A DNA stretch of 64,000 nt, taken from Pyrrhosoma nymphula (Eukaryota > Arthropoda > Insecta > Odonata > Coenagrionidae). A model generated the notes under the pieces. It searched no databases and had not been told where the DNA came from. It saw only the letters and a program-made list of their open reading frames with translations. The position numbers and the translations under genes are program-made. The stretch is taken from contig OY754330.1 of the NCBI GenBank assembly GCA_963573305.1, positions 4,154,001 through 4,218,000 of the forward strand, in the 5' to 3' direction. Within the stretch, counting starts at the first letter, position 1; each line of letters opens with the position of its first letter. Below, piece after piece: positions 10,165 to 19,838 of this stretch.

Positions 10165-10985
10165 CCACTAGCGGGTGACTCCGTTAAAGTTACTGCGCGG
10201 CCAGTTCCGCAGTTCTTTGACCCCTGCTTTTGTTGATGAAATGCGTTTTTATTGAAAACCAATATTCAGGTACAATATCCACGAATTATACCTCGAATAT
10301 ATTTTTAATAAACTTTTTTTTATATATTTAAACGCCGACTGCAACGCCATTTCTATGAAATCACCGAATTTCGACTTCTTTTATCGCAATAATAAGCTAT
10401 ACACTCAAAACATAATGCGGTACCGGTAATGGGGCATCTTTTTTATTTTTATACAATTGCCCTGGAGTTTTCGCTTCTTACGAAAAATTTCCGTGAAAAT
10501 GACATTTATATTAGATAAAAAAACACTATTTTCCACGCGTTTCTCCCACTGTCGCACTTAATGTGTACCATGTGATTCCAGGTTCAATTTGAGAGAAAAA
10601 TTGCGTTGAAATATAACTTTTTGCAGTTAATATCAGACATAGGACATTATTTTCTATAAGTGTTAGAAAATGAATGAAATAACATTTATGTCCTTTCATG
10701 GTTGGAACCACCGAAAACCGGTGAATAACCAATTGACAAATAGGTAGAAATTGACTCGTGCTTAATTCGTGTAATGAACTTAACTTAATTAACTCGTGTA
10801 TCAACCTCCTCTGAAATTTGTATATCACCTGACAATGAGAAGTCAATGTCAATCTTTATTACCTCCATTATTTCTTTATGCCCAATTATCTATTCATTAC
10901 ATCCAATCTGGTGACAGGACGTGTTGATCGATCAAGAAAAGTGGCTCCTCTAGGGGTCATGTCCAGACAGATTGCTAGGTGGGTG
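10165..10985. other. Unassigned AT-rich DNA
   Basis: No coding or repeat signature is recognised. The open frame at 10526-10852 (minus) has no domain I know. Confidence 0.25.
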
Positions 10986-10997
10986 TTAGTGACTTCA

Positions 10998-11445
10998 TAT
11001 ACATCTACATACTACCCCGCAAGCTGCCTCAATAGGCGTGTGGTGGGGGGTGTTAGGACACCAGCCGTTTACATATAAAAAGGAAACGCTCTAATGAAAT
11101 TACGCCTAGCATTTATTCAAGTACCTTATTGTTCGGGGGAAAAACGAGTTCCCATACCTATCCGTTCGGCAAAATATCTCTCTTAATTTATCGTTTCTGT
11201 CGGACCTGGAAATATAGTGGAGTTCTAATAGGATGTTCTCCGTGTCGCTCTTAAAGATATCTATTCTCAATTGCTCAAGCAATCTAAGACTAGCGCGCAG
11301 CCTCCGAGTCTCTAGCGGCTCCCAGCCTAATTCGTTTAACATCTGTGTAACGCTGTCTGTACGCCCGTAGCAGTTTTTGACGAATCGCGCAGCTTTCCTT
11401 TGTATTTTATTAAGTTCCCGGATTAAGTCTTTCTGCATCTTTAAG
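10998..11445 (-). pseudogene. CR1-like LINE family 2, 3' fragment (copy 1)
   Basis: The minus strand encodes the last 100 or so residues of an ORF2, including ELNKIQRKAARFV, a leucine/arginine-rich thumb region, and the terminal CRTDRYGNSFFPRT block. It is closely similar to copies at 44528-44855 and 53051-54940. The 3' UTR ends with a GC-rich stem-loop and a short TAGATG-type tail at about 10998-11012. The copy is cut off at its 5' end near 11445, the usual outcome of incomplete reverse transcription. Confidence 0.8.
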
Positions 11446-11830
11446 AACTGAACTTTAAGACTTTGTGGACAACAGCCGAACCTTTCCGCGTAAGTGCCAC
11501 GAGGCAAAGGCATTGCCTTGCTGACCCTGGGGGAAGGGGGGGGGGGTGATTATGTTACTCTTTCACCCATCGTTCATAGGCTATAAAGCGATATGTACGT
11601 TATAGTCGAGTGGAAAGTCTTTTCCGCGATACACAAAGCAACTTCCAAACGATACATTTTCCATCGATTCTCCCCGTATTTTTGAAATCCTATACATTAG
11701 CATCAGTATCTAAGCCAATTGTATAAAAAAATTCTTTAGGCAATTCCTTTTCCTCTGTGGATTTCACTCTCGAGCATGGCCAATTCAAACGCAGTTCGTG
11801 GGAATGGCGCCGAAGTGGAAAACGTTAAGT
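11446..11830. other. Flank between LINE fragment and BEL provirus
   Basis: No gene is recognised. A run of G lies at about 11529-11546. The provirus target duplication CCGTC begins at 11831. Confidence 0.3.
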
Positions 11831-11835
11831 CCGTC

Positions 11836-11888
11836 TGTTGAATGATTGCAAAGAATAAGCCGGAAATATGTGAATAAGCTTTAATGCC
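11836..11888 (-). repeat. 3' LTR remnant of BEL element
   Basis: These 53 bases match the inner end of the 5' LTR at 31436-31488 with only about three differences. At 11889 the sequence changes abruptly to integrase coding sequence. An internal deletion therefore joined integrase directly to the last part of the LTR. The outer end keeps the TG dinucleotide and abuts the target duplication. Confidence 0.8.
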
Positions 11889-13105
11889 AATAAAGCTTGA
11901 GGTGCACAATGTTAACTGCTTGATGTGCTCCTTCACAGCAATCAATCTTGATAATTGGTAATTTCCGGGCAAAACAATTGAATGCTTAGTATTATAAGCT
12001 TCTTGGGAGGCACTTATCTTGCCACCTACTCTAATAATCATGCTGTTGTCCAAAAATGGTCCGAGTGTTCTGAGCTTGGACTTCCTTTCAACTTCTCCAT
12101 CTTTGGACAGCTCTCGAAACTCCATCGCAAACACCTGTCCCTGCACCAATCTAACTAACTGCAACATAGCTTGATCGATCTCTTGTGATGACAATGGTCC
12201 TGTAAGTCTAACTGATTGATGGCTTCGTTGTATATTGTAGAAATTTCAAACAATATGCTGTTACTCTTCGTATTTTGCCCAGAGATGAATAACTGTGAAG
12301 CAGATCAAATTCCTTCGATGTGGCTAAGGAAACTGTAGTTTTTACTCGTTTTTCAGGAACATATGATGACAAAAGAGTTGCGGCTGCAGGCCAGGCATCC
12401 TCCTGCAATGATAACCATGAGGGACCATTCCACCAAATATGATTTGTAAGGGTTTCTTGAGGTAACAGTCCCCTTGATACATGATCTGCAGGATTATCTT
12501 TACCTTGGACATGTTTCCAAATACATTCTCTAGTTAGCTCATTGATTTCAGTTACCCTATTAGCGACAAATGTTTTCCATTGGTTGGAAAGTCCAGATAA
12601 CCAAGATAATACTATCAGTGAGTCGGACCACAATGAAATGTTTCCCTCAAAACTGAAAGCCCTTGAAACATTACAAATCAGTTTGGATAATAAAACGGAA
12701 GCAAGCAATTCTAGACGTGGTAACGTGATCTTCTTCAAAGGGACAACCTTGGACCTGGAGCACAGTAAATGAACGCTGCAATCAGTCTTCGATGATCTTC
12801 TAATGTATACGCACGCTCCATATCCCCTTTCTGAAGCATCGCAAAAACCATGGATGTCAACTCTTGACCCCCTTTCATGAGCCACCCAACGAGGCACCTT
12901 GAGTTTCTCCAATAGTGATAGCTGTTCACGGAATTGACACCAAGCGGCATGGTAGGTTGCTGGAAGAGGATCATCCCAATCACCTTTGAGTTCTCAGAGT
13001 TTCTGAAGGAATATCTTAGCCTTAACAATAACTGGTCCTATCAATCCCAAAGGATCAAAAAGGTGTTAGTTAGGTGTTAGTCATAGTGAGCATATCACCA
13101 AAACT
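11889..13105 (-). pseudogene. BEL pol, part 3: RT end, RNase H, integrase N-terminus
   Basis: Reading from 13105 down, the frame gives FDPLGLIGP, the conserved BEL segment after RT. Next comes RNase H with GFCDASERGYG, LPRLELLA and WSDS, which hold the acidic catalytic positions, and GKDNPADHVSRG. It then enters the integrase N-terminal region (RVGGKISAS, then HSIVLP, then VKEHIKQL). The integrase DDE core is absent because the deletion to the LTR cuts in just after this. A short tandem duplication (GTTAGTTAGGTGTTAG, about 13065-13080) and several frame changes disrupt reading. Confidence 0.8.
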
Positions 13106-14634
13106 GGGCCCTCCTGCTATCATCACCAGCGCCGTGAGTACCAAACTATCTCCAACCTGAAGGATTCGCTTGCCGAACATAGACTTATCGTATCCAAAGC
13201 GGACAAAGGCAATGCGGTTGTAATAATGGAGAAAGATTTATACTTGAAAAAGTGTGACGATTACCTGGCTTCCAGTAACGTCATATGTTTAAATAAGGAC
13301 CCGACGCCTGTTTACCAGACTGAGTGCAAAACGTTAATGGCATCTTGCCATACGTTGTTTCGTCCCTGTGATGTGTCCCAACTAATTCAAATGAACGCTA
13401 AGTCACCTAGGTTCTATGGGCTCCCTAAAATACATAAAAAAGATAACCCGATTAGGCCCATTGTGTCCAGTGTCTCCGCACCCAATCACTTACTGTCTCA
13501 CAAGTTAAACGAGTTAATTAAATACCATGCTAAATTTTCCTCCAAACGCACCATCAAGAATTCCCTTGAATTTGTGAACCTACTCTCCCAAAAAGTGTTA
13601 CCTAAAAAGTGCATATTAGTGTCATTTGACGTAGTTAACCTATTTCCCAGTGTTCCCAGAACTGAAGCGATCAACTTAACGGAAGCCACCCTCATCAAAT
13701 CAGGTACTCCCTACCCAGTGATAAGTGAACTATGTGCCCTTCTAAAAATGTGTGTATTTCAAAATATTTTTCTTTTTAATGGTAAATATTACCAACAGTT
13801 AGACGGCCTGGCGATGGGTTCCCCTCTCTCCCCCATCCTAGCGGACATTTACATGGATAATTTCGAGCACAACCTTTTCTCTTCCAAACATCCGTTGACT
13901 ACCAACATACTCCATTGGCATCAATACGTCGATGATGTGTTTTGTGTGTGGACCGGGACAATGAGACAACTCAACTGCTTTCTGTCTGTGCTTAATTCAC
14001 AGGATAAGCACATTAAATTCACAATGGAACTGGAAAGTGAAGGGAAGCTAAACTTTCTGGACTTAGGTATTAAAACCCACCACCAAAGGTTCGAATTTTC
14101 GATCTACAGGAAGCAGTGCTACCCCGACGCCATCATTCATGAAAGCTCCAGGCATAGTTTCCACCAAAAAACAGCGGCCCTCCACTCCATGATTCACCGG
14201 CTATGCCACATCCCGATGTCAGAAGTCAACACACAGAAGGAACTTCTGACGATAAAGGAAATAGCGGTAAACAACGGTTACCCCACCAAATAAGTTGACA
14301 CACTATACAGAAGAAAACGGGCCATAATGGCAGGAGAATTAATATACCGGACCTCCACCGCACCAGACAACAACAGAATATGGCGCAGAGTCCCTTTTTA
14401 GGGAATTTATCCCTGAAAATACAGCGGCTGCTCCCTAAAGACACAGTTAGAGCAGCCTTTTACAATAAAACCACCCTTAAAAATATGCTCGGATCCAACA
14501 AAGACAAGGAGAAGATAGAGCAGCAGAGCGGCGTCTACATGCTCGAGTGTTCGGATGGCCCAGCAATATATACCGGGCAAACAGGGAGGAAGTTTGCCAC
14601 TAGAGCAGCAGAACACCGTGCCTGCTTCATAAAT
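13106..14634 (+). pseudogene. Penelope-like element, RT and start of GIY-YIG
   Basis: The main open frame (13226-14293, 355 codons) is a PLE reverse transcriptase. It is open further upstream, with SKADKGNAVVIM before the first ATG. Motifs in order are IHKKDNPIRPIVS, SFDVVNLFPSVP, the GxAMGSPLSP block and the YVDD catalytic box, then LNFLDL. A frameshift and a stop near 14293-14380 separate it from the next frame. That frame encodes the linker and a GIY-YIG endonuclease half with GVYML and YTGQTGR. At 14635 LINE copy C interrupts the endonuclease, which resumes at 15316. PLEs use RT plus a GIY-YIG nicking endonuclease to retrotranspose. The upstream boundary with BEL is known only to within about 15 bases. 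Confidence 0.85.
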
Positions 14635-15315
14635 AGGCTTAAAAACAGAGTTAGAACGTGTACAGAGAAGAGCAGCCAGGTACGTGAAAAGCCGTTACGA
14701 TAGTCTTGTTAGTGTTACTGACCTCTTAGAACAACTCGGATGGGAATCACTGTCAGACCGTAGATTGAAAACAAGACTAAATCTATTATGTAAATTCAAG
14801 AGTAGTTTATTTTCCGACGAAGTTGATCATATTTTACGACCGCCAACGTACTATGGTAGATTAGATCATAAAAATAAAATAAGAGAGATAGACTGTAGAA
14901 CAGATAGATTCAAAATGTCGTTTTTTCCGCGAGCGATAAGAGACTATAACGGCTGTGTAAGGACTTAGAAATAGATTAGTTGACTGGTAGTGTAGCTTAC
15001 TAACTTATGTATTTCTTAAAGCATGTTTGCGGAGTTTTATGGTGATTCTAACAGCATGTTTTGCATGATCTAGCTTCATAGGCAGATTGCCCTCTTAAGT
15101 AGCATGTAGAATATTATGTGTCATCGTACATGTGTGGCGTGCATGTGGGGATTCTCTTGCATGCTGTATGATGGTTTTTAGTTATCCTTAATATTCATGA
15201 CCGTGCGGTGTGCATGTGGCGGTCCGCTTGCATGCTGCATTTCGGTGACTTGTCACCCCCTGCCAAACACCCTAGAGGTGGCTCGCAGGGTAATATGTAG
15301 ATGTAGATGTAGATG
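14635..15315 (+). mobile_element. CR1-like LINE family 1, copy C, 5'-truncated
   Basis: The sequence is almost identical to the 3' 700 bases of LINE A (from about 23469). It encodes the last 94 residues of ORF2, the whole 3' UTR, the terminal stem-loop and a (TAGATG)n tail ending near 15315. Insertion split the PLE GIY-YIG domain. It lacks an 18-base insertion found in the 3' UTR of copy A and so matches copy B there. No target-site duplication is visible, in keeping with the clean junction of copy B. Confidence 0.9.
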
Positions 15316-15805
15316 AGACCTCCCAATTCGCTAAACATTTGCTGGACGAAGGCCACAACAGCGAATTCGTCCCAAAGGCCCTACACCTCGAGAGGAAGGG
15401 GCGGAGATTAGACGCCTTGGAAGAGTTGGAAATTCTGAGTCACCTCACAACAAAACAACTCGTCAATGACCATTTGTATCCCTCACGCTCTCCCCTCCTG
15501 CATTTTCCCTACCTTACCCATTACCCACCCACTGAGACAACCGCTGCCCTACTCCCTTCTCGAGGGGACGCAGATTAGACCCCTTGGTTGTGCTGGATTT
15601 TCTGAGTCACCTCACCTCCAACAACTACACCCCACCCCCCACCACACCCCCCTCCTCCCCCTCTCCTCCTTTAACCTCTTCCTTTCCACCCCCCCCCCCA
15701 TTTTTCCCAACGGTTTTGTACTATATATACCACTTATGCTAGACTTTCTGTTCACCTGATGATGTAGCACCGCTACGAAACCATGGTCGTGTTTAATAAA
15801 TATCT
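15316..15805 (+). pseudogene. Penelope-like element, end of GIY-YIG and 3' region
   Basis: This continues the PLE after LINE copy C. The frame FAKHLLDEGHNSEF (from about 15320) is the C-terminal half of the GIY-YIG domain, and ALEELEILSH follows. A C-rich tail (15600-15705) and an AATAAA-like region follow. The element ends with a hammerhead ribozyme motif. Beyond about 15805 the sequence switches to minus-strand ORF1 of the PHD LINE. Confidence 0.8.
15741..15805 (+). ncRNA. Hammerhead ribozyme motif at PLE end
   Basis: The full core is present. CTGATGA at 15756-15762 is followed by a 5-bp stem II (GTAGC/GCTAC) with a 3-nt loop, then GAAA at 15777-15780. A 2-bp stem III (CC/GG) and UC at 15787-15788 follow. 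The predicted cut is after C15788. Stem I begins CAC (15753-15755) with GTG (15789-15791). Minimal-stem-III hammerheads of this kind are known in PLE terminal repeats. Confidence 0.75.
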
Positions 15806-16085
15806 AAGTGGAAGCTGCAGTGTTCAATCCTTTACTCCCAGTATGATTGACTTCCACAAAGTATTGCCTGAAACTGTGTCGCTTTCCCAATCTAAAACCT
15901 TCGCAGATGAAATCTTCCTTCGGGTATTTTTTACACAAATACCTTGTAATATCACCTTCCGTTGTCATAAGTTTGACCCGGCCGACGTATATCATCAACC
16001 GTTGCGGTTGCGGGACGCCAGCGAAATTTTCATCGGGTACTTCGTTGGTTCCCACAATAAACTCCCTCATCATTTCTCATTAAAA
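15806..16085 (-). pseudogene. PHD LINE ORF1, C-terminal part
   Basis: The minus frame includes GVPQPQRLMIYVGRVKLMTT, then DITRYL, then a basic/aromatic stretch ending FRQYFVEV. This looks like the RRM-like nucleic-acid-binding region of ORF1 proteins that also carry an N-terminal PHD-type finger. The N-terminal part is at 24175-24690 on the same strand, so the two are most simply halves of one ORF1 separated by LINE A. The 3' rest of this LINE is missing where the PLE begins. Confidence 0.6.
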
Positions 16086-17426
16086 TCATTTCTCCCTCCA
16101 GCTCTCGGACGGAACGGACGTGACCTTCGGGCGCTCCCTAATCCCGGGTCTACCTGCCCTCTCTGCCTCTCTGACTACCTGCGCTTGCAGCTACTGCTTG
16201 CTTGGAGCTTTTCTGCTTGCAGTGTACTGTCATATACTTGTAGCTTATTTTATTTATTATTAGAGTAGGATATTTAAATTAGACCTTGTCTTAATATAGT
16301 CGCATTTGTTAAGTTTCCTGTTAGTTAAGTGTGGGTTTTTGTGAGTGTGTGTGTGCGAGTGATTGAATCTCCAGATTTTCTTCGATCCCGGTTCGTGCGC
16401 CGAGTGTTTCTGCAAGAGTGCCTGCTTGTAGCGATAAGTAGAAACCCTATATGTATTTCTGTTAATTTTTTTATTGCGTAGCTAGTTGCACGTTATCTTT
16501 TTGCGTGTTTTTGTGCCGTACACTAATCTGGTGATCGGATTGTTGAATAGATTCTTTACGTAGCTGCTTTGGAATTATTGTTGTCTAAGAATTATATTAG
16601 AATAGTATCTTTTATATTACTTTAATAACCTTGTGATAGTAATCCTCTTTTTTTCACCTGCCGTTACACTTTAACTTATTATATTACACGTTAAAGTCTC
16701 TGCTGCCCATTGATAGTTATTAAATCCTAACTCACCTAGCTTTTACTTACGGACTAACTATATATTTTTTCTTAAAGAGCTTATAATATCCTTATTGTTA
16801 TCATCGTTGTTGTGAAGTTATTTTTTTGACTGTTAGGTTCTGAGATCTTTAGTAACTCTTATTTTTAGCATCAAATTCTACTCCCAGTTCGCTGTTAGAG
16901 AATATTTTTGTACATTTTTCTTCTAGTATAGTTTATCTCCTTCGCTAGTTGTTGGATAGTTAACCGTTTTTCTCGTGAAACACAGGTCCTTTCGTCCCTC
17001 TTTATCAGTGAATCACCCCCTCCTAGCTCTCAGAAAAAAACAACACCTGTCCTACCCTACCTCTAGCGTCCTTGAAGTGTAAGCCACTTCCCTCCCGCTG
17101 ACAATCCCTTCGAGTTAATCCGTTACGTCTATCCGCGTTCTACTCGGGTGAGGATTTAGAGTCTAGGAAGAAGACCTTTTTCTTCTTCAGTTATTTTTCT
17201 GTTGTACTTTTGAGCTTGTTTTTATCTCGTTGTCTTGTTAGCGTTTTTCAGGAGTGAGCTTTTTTTTAGGAGTCAACTCTTTCTAGCAACTACATTCTAT
17301 CCGATTACTCTCTTACCGTATACTCTTGCCGAGTCTAAGAACGTTTATTTTTTTTGTTGCAAAGTTTAGCCCTCGTTCTATAGGTTACATTTTTTTGTTG
17401 GGGATTTTATTGCGAGTAAGGCTAGG

Positions 17427-18452
17427 ATGGCTTCGAATAGGTCACCCGTTGCGGTGCTCGAAAACGCCGGCGAGGGTGTGGTTCTCAGAGCCCGCATCGC
17501 CGAGTTGGAGAGAATCGTGCGGGAACTCCAGTCACTGGTAGAAAGGGTAGTACGCGTCGATGAGATGGATGGAAATTTGGGTGACTCCTTGAAAGTCCAC
17601 CGTTCCTTAGGAGCTGCACGGGTTCGCTCGATTGCAAACAGAGGTTGGACGATCAAGAGTTTCCCCGAAGATCCTTCCACCGATGAAGGGGCAGTACCAC
17701 CTCCTATACCGGAGGTTTGGAGGGTCGTGTCTCGGAGGAGTGGCGGTAAGGTCACTCTGAAACGTGGCGCGGGGGATGCTCCGGCAGATCCCGTTCCCGT
17801 TTCGAACAGATACCAGTTGCTTTCGGAGGGGAACTCCGAGGTATCTGACGTGCCTACTCCTACTCCGAGACCGTCACTTAGGAAGAGTCGTCAGAGTGGG
17901 AAGGGGGGGATTGTAGTGATAGGGAGTAGTAATGTCCGCCGTGCGATGGTCCCATTACGAGAAAGGGCAGACCGCGAGGGTGTAAGCAACCGTGTGACAT
18001 CATGGTGTATCCCTAGTGGCGGTGTTCCGCAGGTGACGCAGGCGGTTGGTGCGGCGGTACGGGGCACGAAGTGCTCTAGATTGCAGGTCGTGGCACATGT
18101 TGGCGTCAACGACGCCATGGACCGCGGATCCGAGGAGATCCTACGTTCCTTCAGGGAATTGGACTCCGAAGTGAAACGGACAAATGGTGCCGAGGGGGTT
18201 AGCTTGTCGCTTGCGATTTGCAGTCTTGTCCCGAGGATCGATCGTGGTTCTCTGGTTTGGAGCCGAGTGGAAGGCATAAACCAGAGGCTGCGTCGTTTGT
18301 GCACGGACATCGGAGCCTCCTTCGTGGACCTTAGGCCGGCAATCCGATAGTGTCAGACCCCTCTGAACCGTTCGGGAGTCCACTACACGGCCGAGTCAGC
18401 TAGATGTGTAGCGAGTAGTATATTTGAGCACTGTAGGTCTTTTTTAGAGTAG
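17427..18452 (+). pseudogene. LINE A ORF1: coiled coil plus SGNH esterase-like protein
   Basis: The ATG at 17427 has a good context. Residues 18-50 are heptad-like (LRARIAELERIVRELQSLVERV), suggesting multimerisation. From residue 160 an SGNH hydrolase-like domain starts with VVIGSSNVRR (block I; the usual GDS is GSS), and HVGVND near residue 223 supplies the GxND block. A TAG at 18348-18350 ends the 307-codon open frame. The same frame continues at once with PLNRSGVHYT, which carries the block V histidine, and runs to TAG at 18450-18452. Thus one nonsense codon interrupts an otherwise intact ORF1 of about 341 residues. CR1-type ORF1 proteins bind RNA and chaperone the RNP; the esterase activity is of unclear use. 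The last codons hold a slippery heptamer. Confidence 0.75.
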
Positions 18453-19838
18453 AGAGAAGGCCAGAGTGTAGTGCTTATAATGGGTCGATAAATAAAGGGG
18501 TAAATTCTAAAGTTTTTAGTAACAAAAGTTCCTCCAGAAATCAGAATAGATTAATAGAAAGGAAAAGCAGCGTGTCAGGCTCAGCATCACTAATTTCCAA
18601 TAAAACATTTAGTACCTTTAAGCATGGGAAACGTCAGCTGCGTCATAATGTCAATGGAAGGAAAGGTAGTAGGTCAGTTGGTGAGACAAAAACGGAAAAT
18701 CAGAGGTCAGTAGATTCAAGTCATTTTAAAAGTGAGATAAAAAATTCTGCAGTGCCCGGAAGTAGGAATACAGGGCCTAAAAATAAATTAATCGGAAAGA
18801 GCGAATCGAAAATACTCCCAAATTGCAATAATATTAGTGATGAAGTAATAGTCGTGGCAGTAGTTAATTGCCGTAGTTTAAGAAATAACATTCCTGAATT
18901 CCACCATTTAATTCATAGTACGAAGTGTAACGTCATTATAGGAACAGAAAGTTGGCTTACAGATGATGATTCAGACAGTGAAGTCTTCCCAAAATCTTTC
19001 ACCGTTTATAGGAAAGATAGAGTTAACCGAGCTGGAGGCGGAGTATTTGTAGCTGTAAAGAATTCAATTGTCAGCCAAGCGGAAACCTTACCGGAGACCA
19101 GCGTTGAATCTGTGTGGTGTTCAATTAAATGTCCTAAATCGAAAACTATATTTGTATGCTCGTACTATAGACCACCAAACACAGATATAACATCAATTTT
19201 AGATTTTGAAACCCAAATAAACAGCATAGTATCCAAATATCCTGATAGAAATCTGATATTAGGCGGAGATTTCAACTTACCCTCTATAGATTGGAAGACC
19301 TATAGCTTCATACCCGGTGGGAGAGATAGAGTCATCTGCGAGGCGTTACTGCACGCTTTTTCATCAAACGCATTGCTTCAAATAGCTTCCGCTCCTAACA
19401 GAGGAGAAAATATTCTTGATTTGTTAGCGACAATTATACCACATCAGGTAATAAATGTGAGCACCGTCGAGGGAATCAGTGATCATAGGGCAGTAACAGC
19501 TAAGTTTTCTTTAAATATCGCAAAAAGTTTTAAACGAGAACGAAAAGTTTTCATATTTAAAAGGGCTGATTTTGATGGGTTCAAGAGTAATCTGAAAAAT
19601 GCTTTTCCCGTGTTTCAAAAATCAGTAATGGAATTAAATGTAGAAGGGACTTGGAAAGTTTTTCTTTCGCTCATAAATTCAGGAATCAAAAGATATATCC
19701 CTAGTAAAATAAAAAAAGAAGGTAGCGAACCGAGATGGTATGACGCGGAAGTCAGAAAATCGTTAAGGCGACAGAGAGCGTGCCATGCTAAGATGAAAAA
19801 AATCATTCATGATGTGTCTCCTAGTGATCGAGAGTTAA
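18437..19838 (+). pseudogene. LINE A ORF2, endonuclease part
   Basis: The frame opens at 18437 after a TAG and has no ATG for more than 400 codons except inside the endonuclease itself. After about 130 basic, low-complexity residues comes an APE-type endonuclease. Its blocks are NCRSLRNNIPEF, GTESWL, DRVNRAGGGVFVAV, CSYYRPP, LGGDFNLPSIDW and the catalytic SDHRAV. Copy B carries the same protein. At 19839 the Helitron-like insert breaks the frame between the endonuclease and the RT. The AUG-less start and the ORF1 overlap suggest synthesis as an ORF1-ORF2 fusion by frameshifting. Confidence 0.8.
18440..18446 (+). promoter_or_regulatory. Putative -1 frameshift site T TTT TTA
   Basis: In the ORF1 frame the codons are TCT TTT TTA GAG TAG, so T TTT TTA is correctly phased for -1 slippage just before the ORF1 stop. 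After slipping, reading continues in the ORF2 frame, which opens at 18437 and has no ATG before the endonuclease domain. The heptamer is the same as the slippery sequence of HIV-1 gag-pol. No obvious strong downstream stem was found by eye. Confidence 0.5.

Noticed and set aside
13498..13698. Minus-strand ORFs inside the PLE and LINE RT genes
   Set aside because: Shadows of real coding frames on the opposite strand; same for 22721-22957 and 26529-26765.
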